Assembly (NCBI GenBank): GCA_030867875.1
Contig: JAOWCC010000809.1
Coordinates: 248,001-312,000 of the forward strand
Direction: 5' to 3'
Length of the DNA: 64,000 nucleotides
From: Actinernus sp. WN-2022
Taxonomy: Eukaryota > Cnidaria > Anthozoa > Actiniaria > Actinernidae
Part shown: positions 53,927-64,000 of the stretch, piece after piece
Layout of the letters: every line of letters starts with the position of its first letter
How positions within the stretch are numbered: position 1 is the first letter of the stretch
Translations under genes and position numbers: made by a program
The notes under the pieces: model-generated
Seen by the model: only the letters and a program-made list of their open reading frames with translations
Databases searched by the model: none
Told to the model about the DNA's origin: nothing

Positions 53927-56305
53927 TACCATGTTATCGGCATTGACATCTTTTGTGTTAAAACATCTCCGCCAACATTGGTTTAGGGAGTCATCATTTG
54001 ACATCTCCTTCATTGCCTTCTCAACCATGTGTTCCCTCTCCTGCTTCAATCTTTGTAGGTTCAATAACTCTTCATGCGTCTTCATCTGAGATGTGAAGCA
54101 AATGTCTTTCCCTATACTGTCGAGCTTTTGTGACTTCCATTGTTTCAGGGTACTCCGTAACCTCCTTTAACTTAGCGTAGGGAATGATAATGTTCTCCTC
54201 TAATAACTCGCACAGCTTCTGTTGTTTCTGCACATTAAACAGAGTTGAGCTGTTAGCGGAGAACAAATTTCTCTGTACGTACTTCCTGTATCGCGTAAGG
54301 ATCTTCCTCACAGCCCATCCCCCGACATGTCGAACCTTGGATCGTCCAACATCACTCATATCCTCCACGTTGAATTGGACATCATCATTTTCGCGATGTC
54401 GTCTAATGAGGGTTTCCAAATGACGCATGAAATCCCAGTAAATGGATATGGACAGCCTTATTTCAACAGCTCTTTGAGCTGGAGTGGATTCCTTGGTACT
54501 AAAAATACCAGAAACATAAATCGAAAAATCCGCACTATTGAAAAGTGCGTGAAGTTCAGAGGTAGCCTCAGTGAATTTTTGGCGACAAGGTTGACAACGA
54601 TCTCATCAGTGTTTTCAACAACATGATCATGAATGATGAGGAATGCGTGGTACCAAATTATACCGATAAAGGCTTGTAATTGACGACTGCAGCCCTCATT
54701 TAAGAGACAATCTATAGCAGTGTTTTCCTGGTCAAGAAAAGGTGATGTCGAGTTTCCTGATTTCAACGATACAAGAAATTCTTTACATTTGTGAAAACAA
54801 TCAGGAGAGGGTGTTGCAAGGTCAGACTCATTCTGTGAAAGCTGATCGTAAACCCCTGTAAGTTCTAATGGAATTGGAACACCATCTTCTTCAAAACTAG
54901 CACATACAGGCCCATCAAACATCTCCATAGGGAATGAAAATTGCTCCTCGCCTTCTTCAACCAATTCCGAAAAGCGATCGTCACTAGTAAAAACGTCGTC
55001 ACTCAAAGTCCTTCTGCAACAGCAAGACAGGTCTTGCACAGCATTACACGTGTGCTGACTAGAACAATGTTCGATCACGCGTTTAGGTATCATTAATTGG
55101 TTGGGATCGAAATCTAAGATCTGTAGAAGCTCGGGTGCTTTTACTCCGAAACCGCCACGTAAATCAAGCCAGGAACGTATTCTCTTGAACAGTGGATGAC
55201 AGCAGATGGGAGGGTCAATCCTTGGGATTTATGGCAAGTGACCGCGTAAGCTGGGATAAGGGGGAACTGCGATATACTTCCTACTCGCTGACCAGAGCGG
55301 TTTCTCTTTATCCACGTCTCACGCCCTATTTCAACAACTCTAACTTCTTCAAAAGACACTAGAAGTATGTCACCTCGAATTCCATGAAACACACCCATAC
55401 TTCCATTTTTCAGCTGGTCTGATTTGTTCCAGACTAGCATAACTTTACAATTATGCTTTAACTGTAAACGTTTCTGGCCGGGCTATTTCATGCTAGTAGA
55501 TGCCTCATTCTCGTAGGTGGCATCGAAGCAGATCAACTCTCCAAGAAGTTCGTCAATCACACGTCGGTTGAACAAAATTGCAGGAACCTTTCGAAAGAAA
55601 ATGTGCGTGGCATTTTTCTCGATTGTCCATGGTAGTTCGCGGAAAAGAGTCGAGAGAAAATCTGCGGTTGCCGCTGAGCATTTGCCCATTCGCAATTCAG
55701 AGATTGCATACAACAATTCTTCATCCGAATGCCGCATAACTTCCGTTAACTGAAATCGATGAGAAATCGCGGCGGCAAACACGGGCGAGAGAAACATAAA
55801 ATTACCCTCATCAAATGTGTTTGGGACTGGTTGCAGTTGTAGAAGCTCTCCCACTAGAATTACTTGTTTTCCTGCGAAGGGAAGTTACCGGCTCAGTTCG
55901 TCATCTGCTAGTCGATGGTACAAAATATTTACTAGTTCAAGCATTCTTTGGCTCGACATACTTGCCTCATCCCAAATTATAACGTCAGTTGATTTGACCC
56001 TCTCTCTCTCTAAAGAGTTTTCAGTTGCTCTATCGATTACTTGACTCCACGGAAGCTCGGCTGTCTGCAGTCCATACCACAAATGAACTTCCTCGCTCGT
56101 AAACTTGACATGCTATGGCACTGGAACAAATCACTGTTACTTTCTTACCTCGCCTTTTCGCATTTCGGATAATTCTCTTTACCACCTCGGTTTTCCCGAC
56201 TCCTGCCTGGCCAGTAATCAGAACACTATGCCCTCTTTCAGCAAATTCGACCACCTCAATACAATTTAGTTGGATCCTATCATTTTCAGTAAAAACATGA
56301 GCCAT
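53927..56305 (-). pseudogene. PIF1-like helicase pseudogene
   Basis: From the Met at 56305 (MAHVFTENDRIQLNCIE) the reading shows Walker A GQAGVGKT, Walker B VIIWDEAS, an ILVGELLQL sensor region, and the C-terminal QFPLIPAYAVTCHKSQGLT and YVAVSE motifs. A non-helicase region of about 350 residues follows (acidic, then KVRHVGGWAVRKIL). There are six lesions: a frame change near 56095, stops at 55885-55887 and 55483-55485, and frame changes near 55145, 54600 and 54105. The last exon part ends at a good donor (ATG|GTAAGT) at 53927. It belongs to the PIF1-like group common in cnidarians, possibly once mobile-element borne. Confidence 0.8.
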
Positions 56306-56440
56306 GAAGTGGGAAATATACTTCGAATTACGACAAGGCAAAACTACAAAACAAACATTACACTCTTCCACCAAGAATCGAGTTGATATCCATACAATTT
56401 GACTGTAAATTAAGCGAAGCCGATGAAAATTCGAACGCAC

Positions 56441-56937
56441 GTGTAGTCGAGTGACAGATCACACTCAAGGAAAACTCCTTGTAAACATAGACCCGGTATA
56501 GGTGTCGTTTGGATTGGCTAACCGAGACAATAGCCGCGAGTCAAATTCGTACAAGGGCACCCTGGCCAGTAGGTAGTTTTGATGATCGAAATTTGACCTC
56601 CCCCACCCGTGAAGGGTTACCTTTGCAGGCTGCTCAGCCAGCTTTTCAACGAACTTTTATCAGTGGTATCGTTGAAAGTTTGATGACGGCGGTCAGGAGT
56701 TCAAATGGACGGAGTTCGAGAAAGAAAATGTCGTCGTGTGTGCTTGATAATACAGGAATGGATTAACAGTGGCATTCTATGGAAGGAACAACCTTTGGGC
56801 CGGGAATTTGTAGAGGTTTTGTGAACTCTGAATATTTTATTCAAATATTTTACAGTATTTCTGGCTAGTAAACGGAGTTCGCTACGCTCCCATACAAACC
56901 CTTATATTTTCGTAACTTGAGCTTGGGCTGCCTGTGG
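56441..56937. other. no gene seen
   Basis: Region upstream of the helicase pseudogene. A few open frames, none with recognisable motifs. Confidence 0.4.
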
Positions 56938-57570
56938 TATGTTCATATAATCCGGTTCAGACACAAATGGCAGAGTTTATTAAAATATTCAACCCACGAA
57001 AGTGTGCAACGAGCAGAACTTTCACCGTGTATGCGGACTGAGTTTTGACTAAGTTTATGTTCAGTAGTTCGTCTGTTCATAGAATGCTGTTCACACACAA
57101 ACAATAGAGTTTATTAAAATATTCAACCCATGAAAGTGTGCAATGAGCAGAACATTTCACCGTGTATGCGGACCGAGTTTCGACTAAGTTTATGTTCAGT
57201 AGTTCGTCTGTTCATAGAATCCTGTTCACACACAAACAATAGCGTTTATTAAAATATTCAACCCATGAAAGTGTGAAACGAGCAGAACCTTTCACCGTGT
57301 ATGCGGACTGAGTTTCGACTAAGTTTATGTTCAGCAGTTCGTCTGTTCATAGAATCCTGTTCACACACAAACAGCAGAGTTTAATAAAACATTCAACCCA
57401 CTGAAAGTGTGAAACGAGCAGAACCTTTTGTCGTGTATGTGGGGTCGATTCTCGCTGACTAAGTTATGTTCAGTAGTTCGTCTATTCATAGTACGCACCG
57501 ACAAACGACAGAGTTTAATAAAACAATCAAGTCATGAAAATGTGAAACGAGCAGAAGCTTTCGATGTGAA
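56938..57570. repeat. 135-bp minisatellite
   Basis: Units begin (A)GAGTTTATTAAAATATTCA at 56972, 57106, 57241, 57376 and 57510, spaced 134-135 bp, with GTTCAGTAGTTCGTCTGTTC and TTCACACACAAACA in each. Divergence rises toward the right end. Confidence 0.95.
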
Positions 57571-58544
57571 GCCGGCCGATCCTCAGGCTCGAGTAAATTT
57601 ATTTTGTAGGGACTGAGGATCAAAGCGGTAACACGAACCATAATAAATTAAGCGTTTGAATCGCACAAATAAAGGGGTGCTTCAACAAGAGAGGCGTGCC
57701 GCACTACTTTAACTCTCATGCACTCTCGTGCCCGGCGTTTGATCGAGCAATGATTGCGTTTGAAGAGAGTCGAAGTCAAAACTCTCATGCCGAGTCGACT
57801 CGGTTCATCGGTGTGCATGAATAAACTTTTAAGTTGATTATCAGTAATCATTACCTTGCCGCGAACCTCAAAAAAAGCCGCCTTTCGCACATTAAGTGCC
57901 TAGGGATTTAGAGCTCCCAGAACAGTTAAACGTTAGCCAATCATAAGGCGAATCTCAAACTCATGAATTTCAAATTTAACGACCTAATGTATTCCAAAAA
58001 CTAATGAGTGTCCATCGTACAATGGCCATTCTGGGCGATGTTATACTTGACTTACAGATTTACTATGTTTTTTTTCTTGAAATGTGCCAAAAAGTAAAAG
58101 CCAATCAGTCCTACTCTCAATCTCTAATGGGACCTGAAACAACCACACGGGCTGATCACTGGAAAATCTACATCCCTGCGCCACATACAGAATCTTCTTG
58201 GGGGGACATTCCTGTCTCAGTCTTCTGGGGAATCAGTTTCAAATGAGCTGATACGGAGCACCTTGCCAGTGTATTGTGCAGTGAATTCCACAAAATAGTC
58301 AATACCAAAGCAAAAAATTGCTATCGACTTGTATACATTATAACTACATTTAATGTGTATGGATCGTTTCCCGTCCCTGTCCGTGCGGATGGACAAGGAT
58401 TTCACAGGAGATTTCGGGGACGGCATTGCCATGTAGCCTGTGCGCAGTTCAACTGACTGGTAACGTTCTTGTGATGCAAGTTTTACTGGTCATGGTCATG
58501 GCGGTGCGAAAAAATATTGAATTCTGGGTTGATTCTTGCTGTCT
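57571..58544. other. no gene seen
   Basis: Short frames on both strands lack recognisable motifs. It may be 3' flank of the P-like element to its right. Confidence 0.4.
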
Positions 58545-59803
58545 TTATGTCGGGTGGTTGTTTTGGCCATTGCATGCCCTTACTTGACAGAAATGATTCT
58601 CGACACAGTCCTGGTTGATAATAGCTGGCTTGATAATATTATTAGGAAACTTATTCAATTTGATCACAACTAAGGAATGAAATCCTATGCACAATGATTG
58701 CAAATCAAACCATAACTTCTGAGAAATAAAATGTTTGTCATTAGGCACATCCTTTCTCCATTTTGTGAAAAAAATCAAAAACCTATCCAACTCCTTAATA
58801 CGGCTGTCTTTGACGTGGCTGACACAGTACTTATCTGAAAATAATGAACTCAACTGAGAAGTGTGTCTCAACAGAGTTATAACACTGTCAAGAGCAGCTA
58901 CATCTTCTCCTTTTTGAACAACAGCATTTTGGTATGCCTATAAAAATAGAAAAAAGAATTAATGTGTTAATTAATTGACAATTAATAATAATTATTATAA
59001 ATATATATGTATATAAAATTAAGCCAGAATATATAATCCAGTTTATTAATACTAGCTATCACATATAATACACACAATTTTATTCAATCATAATTAAATT
59101 ACCAATTTAACTTTCAATATAATGGAACTATTCTTTGATCAGGTCAATTAAATGCTAATACATGTATGCAGATTTACATTGGTACCTGAGTATATGTAGA
59201 TCAGGCTGCATGATGGAAAATATATGGTTTTAATGCAAATGTAGTGGTAACTAATTAAACTATAATAATATTTTTTTTTTAGGAAGATATGTAACCTGTT
59301 GACTGATAATAATTGCATAATGGTCAATGAAATAATTATATAAAATGTAAAATCATTATCATTAGGTCATGTATTTATTAGTGAGCAGAGCCTAGTTCTT
59401 TAAAATAAACAACCTCCCATAAAAAGCTTAACATGCAAGGAACTATATATGCCAGTCGAGCTCAATATTTATTTTATACACCTGTCATGCAGTTTGTTAA
59501 TGGGTCCTTTAAATTTACAAGTTGCCACCTTTGGGCAGACACCGTGTCGATAAAAATCTTCCCTCGACCAGGTACCTATATAACCAATATTTATTAGAAG
59601 TCTATCATGATTATTGTATACAATGTAATTAACTCACATAAATCCTTTTTCGAATATCTTTCGTACTCCTTCCCAGAACACAAAGTAAAGATCACCAGGA
59701 GTGCAGTCACTTGAAGGGAACTGTGCTACAGTTAAGCGGAATCCACTGTCACTGATGAAAATGAACTGAAGCACATGCTTTGCAAGTTGTGGTTCCATAT
59801 TGT
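58545..59803 (-). mobile_element. P-element/THAP9-like transposase exons
   Basis: Exon 59803-59638 (acceptor TTAATATCAG, donor AT|GTGAGT) encodes LAKHVLQFIFISDSGFRLTVAQFP and LYFVFWEGVRKIF. Exon 58937-58545 (acceptor TTTTTATAG) encodes SRIKELDRFLIFFTKW, KLWFDLQSLCIGFHSLV and INQDCVENHFCQVRACNGQNN. The last is the conserved NQD..EN.F...R..NG block of the P-element transposase C-terminal domain, as in THAP9. The N-terminal THAP domain and several exons are missing or not found, and the second exon meets a stop just after that block, so it is probably a remnant. Confidence 0.65.
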
Positions 59804-59888
59804 CTGATATTAAGTCATAATTAAGTATTAGGAAAATGAACTTAAATAAAATTTTGTCATGCCTATATATACATGCATGAATGTTATT

Positions 59889-60665
59889 TTATAATAATAA
59901 TAATGACATTTGTATAGCGCATATACATAAATGTTCTATGCGCTTGACAACTACATGTATTAAATAAGTGTAAATATAAATATCTGCGCATAAATTACAT
60001 TCAGCTGAAAACAAGACTGATTACTGTGTACAGATTATAGGTACATTGTATGTCAAAAAAGGTAGTGTTTTAGTTTAGCTTTGAATTTATTAACGGATGG
60101 ACTTTGGCGTACATTTAACGGGAGAGAGTTCCATAATGTAGGTGCAGATACCTGGAAGGCCCGCTGACCATAGGACTTAAGTCTGGCAGTAGGACGGACA
60201 AGGCGTAATGTATCAGCTGAGGATCGGAGTGTTCGGGTAGGCTTGTATATAGTTAATAATTCTTGTAGATAGACAGGAGCTAGGTTATTAAGTGTCTTAT
60301 ACGTTAACAATAATAACTTAAATGTAATCCGCTTATCTACTGGTAGCCAGTGGAGTTCTCTAAGGACAGGTGTGATATGATCATTTTTCTTAGAATAAGT
60401 TAAGATACGGGCAGCAGCATTCTGAACATATTGTAACTTCTGTATAAGATAGTTCGGGAGGCCGTGTAGTAGGGAATTACAATTATCGAGTTTGGACGTA
60501 ACAAATGCATGAATAACTGTTTCAGTGGTGGTCAGCGACGGTAATTTCCGTATTTTGGAGATGTTCCTTAGCTGATAAAACGCAGATTTGCAGATTGAGT
60601 TAACATGTCGAGTCATACTCATAGTATCGTCAAAGATTGCTCCAATGTTGCTAGCATGGTTTGAT
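59889..60665 (-). mobile_element. 5'-truncated L2-like LINE
   Basis: A minus-strand frame of 189 codons, open a little further up to about 60665, encodes the end of a non-LTR reverse transcriptase protein: SNIGAIFDDTMSM, IHAFVTSKLDNCNSLLHGLP, KLQYVQNAAARIL, ITPVLRELHWLPV and LWNSLPLNVR. The 3' untranslated part has TGCGCTATACAAATG followed by (ATT)n at 59889-59905, the tail of L2-type LINEs. The C-terminal frame is intact but most of the element is missing. Confidence 0.9.
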
Positions 60666-61172
60666 GGGTGAATGATGTCTTATTGAATATATATACTAAT
60701 ATAATAGATAAATACATAATATTCTTGTCAGTACACCAGACGTACTGCAACCTTTCTAAAGTATTAATTGCCTGAAGACTTTCCATGGGCTCAAGCGGCA
60801 ACTCATTCGTTTATTTTTTTGAACGTGAATGTTTGAATCCTGGAAAATGCCTACCAAATGAAAAGATGTGGATGTAGGGCCAACAGTTATTGGTACTGAG
60901 AATACTAACATTATACATGTAGTTATTTTAATGATTCAATAAACTTCTGGACTACTTTCCTGTTTTTCGTGAAATCTAAACTACCTGGGTATACACCGAA
61001 TTACAAAAGGCTGTCACATGACATAGGTCGTATAGAGAAATGGATTATGGTCAGTGGTGATCAATTAAAATGATGTAATACCAGTACAAGTCATTGAAAG
61101 TTTGAGATACTTTACTGAATAGTGCCAGCATTGCTACTAAACTGCGTTTGTGCATACACATACATGTGCTAC
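60666..61172. other. no gene seen
   Basis: AT-rich spacer without recognisable motifs. Confidence 0.45.
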
Positions 61173-62239
61173 ATAATTATAATTTTTGTTTGGTCTTGCA
61201 ATGACCTATGTAAGGACAGTATACATTTATTTTAGACGCGTACAACACCACAAGCGATACGAGGCGCTGCGAGTCTGCCCTAAATTGAACTTTTTCTTGA
61301 GTTGAATGAAAAGAGTGTAGCAGATAAATATTATAAAAAAATGATTGATGAGGTAATTAAAGCAAGTGCTTATAAATATAAAGCTTACCAGATTTTGCTA
61401 TCTAATAAGGGTCTGTCTTCCCCAAATTCTTTTCTTGAGGAACAGTTACTTCCTTTTGGAGCACATTCCTCCCTTACTCAGTCTTTCAACAAATTCCTTT
61501 TAAGTAAAACACCTAACATCAAGTTTACACTATAGCAAAAGTTTCTGGATTCGTGTTGTTCTCTTATCCCAGTAGTACGTAAAACAATATGTGAATCTGG
61601 CAACATTTTGTTTTAATGTAAACAGGGTGTTGTACAAGAACAGGTCTTACTACTTAATGTCTTGGTAGATAGGTAGGTAATTTTGTTTGCCTGCAACATG
61701 ATTTACATTTGTACACAAACCAAGGCCATTCTGAAAGTGCACTGCCACCCCAATAAATCCTTTCAGCTTGCCTGTTTGTTGCCACATTTCAGACCACATG
61801 ACTTTTCCCTTGAGTAATTCGTTTTTGTTTTTTCTGTATCCCAAGAGGAAATGTACTAATTTCTGTGAAAGCCAGCAACATATCTCAAAATAGTTAGTAT
61901 CTTAATTATATTTAGTCTTAGCTTCTACAACAGGTGAAGAGCCAGTGTAATTTATATACTGTTGAATAAACCATTATTATTTAAAAGGTTTCTTGAGAGT
62001 TGTTAATGGAGAGCTATTATTTCAGTCGGGCGGGCAACAAGGAGCTAATAGCATTTGTTTCATATAATTTACACAGTGTAACCTAAAGTTAGTGAATGCT
62101 GCTTCTCCCTAGCCACTATACAGGATAGGTTTAAACACAAGATTGTGTCGAATAAATAATTTTAATTTTTGTTTGGTCTTGCAATGACTTATGTAAGGAC
62201 AGTATACATTTGTTTTAGACGCGTACAACATCACAAGCA
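61173..62239. repeat. 84-bp direct repeats 983 bp apart
   Basis: 61173-61255 and about 62156-62239 are direct copies (TTTTTGTTTGGTCTTGCAAT, TATGTAAGGACAGTATACAT, TTTAGACGCGTACAACA). Between them lie a + frame of 77 codons at 61302-61535 and a - frame at 61844-61650. The layout suggests a solo pair of terminal repeats or a segmental duplication; I cannot name an element. Confidence 0.75.
61650..61844 (-). CDS. short unassigned frame
   Basis: A 64-codon frame (KGKVMWSEMWQQTGKLKGFIGVAVHFQNGLG) whose sequence looks protein-like and faintly resembles transposase text, but there are no decisive motifs or splice sites. Kept as low confidence. Confidence 0.2.
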   Translation of the reverse strand: MGYRKNKNELLKGKVMWSEMWQQTGKLKGFIGVAVHFQNGLGLCTNVNHVAGKQNYLPIYQDIK

Positions 62240-62539
62240 CTTTGGAACGCAATTGTTTTCTCAGAACCTAAAATTATCCAACAAATTTACCAGACTGAAC
62301 CCACGATGTCCAAATAACCATAATGATAGAATTCAGCTTCATTCATTCATGAAACTGAATTATATCACTTTTGTTTAGTTATTCCATGATCGTTTGTGAG
62401 TCTTTGGGATTATCTTGGGAGTCATAATCATTTCAGGCACTGTACAGGTCTAACATTTTGAAACACTGAATCTGAAAAGATGTCAAATGATTTGAAACAA
62501 CTAACAACTAACAACTACCATCCACATCACTACTCTTGC

Positions 62540-62800
62540 ATTCTTGTTTCTGTGTTGATGGAAACCTACTCTCCTTTGATGAAGGTGGAGGCTTTGCAGC
62601 AATAGGCGGTGCCAGCAATTTTGGGTCACTTTCATTTAGAGAAACATGCCTTGTGACAATGTCGATGTCCTCATTCCTTGAGCAATAAGGACTGGGATGT
62701 ACTTGTTTGCTTTGAGGATTTTGACATCCCAGTCCTTGCTGTACTGGTTGTACTTCCGTGTAATCCTCTCCTCCTTATTGTCCTGCTCTCTTGAAACACT
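62540..62800 (-). pseudogene. decayed exon-like frame
   Basis: In minus sense ERITRKYNQYSKDWDVKILKA, then IPVLIAQGM, continues after a frame change near 62675 as EDIDIVTRHVSLNESDP and a Pro/Ser-rich tail. The two parts form a plausible but broken exon. The gene family is not recognised. Confidence 0.3.
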
Positions 62801-63279
62801 TCGACTGTTAATGATTCATAATATTTAAAACTTTATTATGGATTAAAAATTGCAGACAAACATAACAAATGCAATACAAGAACTGAAAAGACATCCACAA
62901 TGTTTTCATCCTGTCCATAATTTTTGAGTGATCAATCAATATAAAGTTTCTACGAAAATGTTTTGAATTTACGTTCTTTTTTATCGTATTTTGTATAAAA
63001 GAAGCTTTATAGACTACAGATCCCAGATAAGGGTATACTACATGTATATAAATATGATATGTATATCAAAATACACCAACCTTATTGCGTACATATTCAG
63101 TTCTCGGATTGGTGATAATCTTGGATTTCCAGGAACATTTTTTTGCAATCGTTTGCTTTTAGCAGGAAGGAAGTCAGTTGTTCTGTAACAATAAAATATA
63201 GGGATGAGAACTTGATTACAAGGGATTCATTACAAGATATAAAAAAGAAAAATACATGGAAATTTATTATTTCGCACCT

Positions 63280-63640
63280 TCAACTTCGTACTCGCTTTCT
63301 TCGACCTCGACGTTTTGAGATGTTTATCACCGCCTGCCACGTTTTTTCTGATACCCTGGCCATTTTAAAATACAGGAGAGCCCAGTGAGGCACCCGCATC
63401 ATGTCTACATAGTTGCAGAAGGTCTTCCCACTAATCAATTCTTTAAACGACTGTTTCACAGCTACCAGGTCAATAATATCGGAGATCAACAACTTGGTTT
63501 GAGGGTCCCCGAAAGCGCACATGTTGCCGAGAACAGTACACAAAGATTCATGGTGCTCCACACACGCACAGCATTTATACTTTCAAGCACCTGCTTAGCT
63601 CATTTCCTTACAAGAAATGCCTTCTCTGGAGTATGAAGAT
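63280..63640 (-). pseudogene. exon-like frame, probably broken
   Basis: The frame from 63561 encodes LCTVLGNMCAFGDPQTKLLI, SFKELISGKTFCNYVDMM and KRRGRRKR before a possible donor. Upstream protein-like sequence (NKDLHTPEKAFLVRK) occurs in another frame with a TGA at about 63580, so at least one indel or stop is present. It may be linked with 62540-62800. The family is unknown. Confidence 0.35.
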
Positions 63641-64000
63641 CTTTATTCTGGCAAATCTCATTCATATTCGGAGACTTTGACTGTGATGGTGTCTTGATGA
63701 GTCGACGACTGTAGATACTGGTTTGCCACTGGAATATTCCAACGTTGGACTCGATGGAAAGCACACGGTTTCTTCTTTAGTCTCGGAAAGGGCAGGTTCT
63801 CGATCTACTGGCGAGAGAACAGACAGCATTGCTAAGTGTCTCGAAGGATTTCAGTATATCGGAGTTGATGCGGCTTGGGGAGGCATGTATCTGATTGCAG
63901 TCATTTCGGGCCACATGTACACTATTAGTATGAATACCATTCGTACAACTGAAATGGAAGTTCACGTTATGCAAAACAGTTTTGAAATGACTAAATTCGT
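63641..64000 (-). other. open frame running off the window
   Basis: A minus-strand frame of 65 codons at 63974-63777 (ARNDCNQIHASPSRINSDIL) sits upstream of the previous exon-like frame. No motif is seen and the window ends here. Confidence 0.2.

Noticed and set aside
1..64000. CRISPR array or bacterial operon
   Set aside because: Tandem repeats here have no unique spacers, and gene structure, splice sites and mobile elements are animal-like.

Overview
The window is eukaryotic, most likely from an anthozoan such as a stony coral. It is AT-rich, has exon-length open frames bounded by GT/AG sites, and holds metazoan-type retroelements (DIRS, BEL/Pao, CR1/L2-type LINE tails, a Penelope-like fragment) plus a tRNA-headed SINE whose tail I recognise from coral sequence. 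There is no operon-like bacterial organisation. All identifications are by eye from motifs; no database was searched.

The outstanding region is 3.3-10.0 kb, a compact, nearly intron-free block that looks like an endogenous copy of a small DNA virus. From left to right it holds a near-perfect 81-bp-arm hairpin, a TFIIB/VLTF3-like transcription factor (-), two paralogous zinc-ribbon proteins (-), a two-segment membrane protein (-), a penton/minor-capsid-like protein (-), two very small + strand frames, a 365-residue multi-membrane protein (-), a jelly-roll major-capsid-like gene (+, broken) and the first half of an A32-like packaging ATPase (+). Two divergent gene pairs share the same short dyad promoter, and three transcription-associated genes share a TAGTACTA-like upstream motif. 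A DIRS-type tyrosine-recombinase retrotransposon (10.0-15.0 kb, - strand) abuts the ATPase where it stops, and no viral genes resume beyond it. Integrase, polymerase and protease genes are not seen.

The rest is host-type DNA dense in mobile-element remains. 16-22 kb: a MITE, a LINE tail and a three-exon - strand gene of an expanded unknown family that is broken by one 14-bp duplication. 22-31 kb: a + strand first exon, foldback hairpins, and a phase-consistent - strand gene whose first exon lies at 30.6-30.9 kb next to a CRE/CCAAT promoter. 33-34.5 kb: a truncated coiled-coil gene that resembles a high-copy transposase-like family. 36-42 kb: a TA-flanked MITE, Penelope-like, Harbinger-like and BEL/Pao remnants. 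42.5-43.1 kb: an 87-bp satellite. 43-47 kb: the three last exons of a - strand gene, with a TTAA-flanked MITE and a GIY-YIG fragment in its intron. 48-50 kb: long inverted duplications. 52-53.2 kb: a single-exon alpha-kinase gene. 53.9-56.3 kb: a PIF1-like helicase pseudogene with six lesions. 57 kb: a 135-bp minisatellite. 58.5-60.7 kb: a P-element/THAP9-like transposase piece and an L2-type LINE tail. 62-64 kb: decayed exon-like frames.
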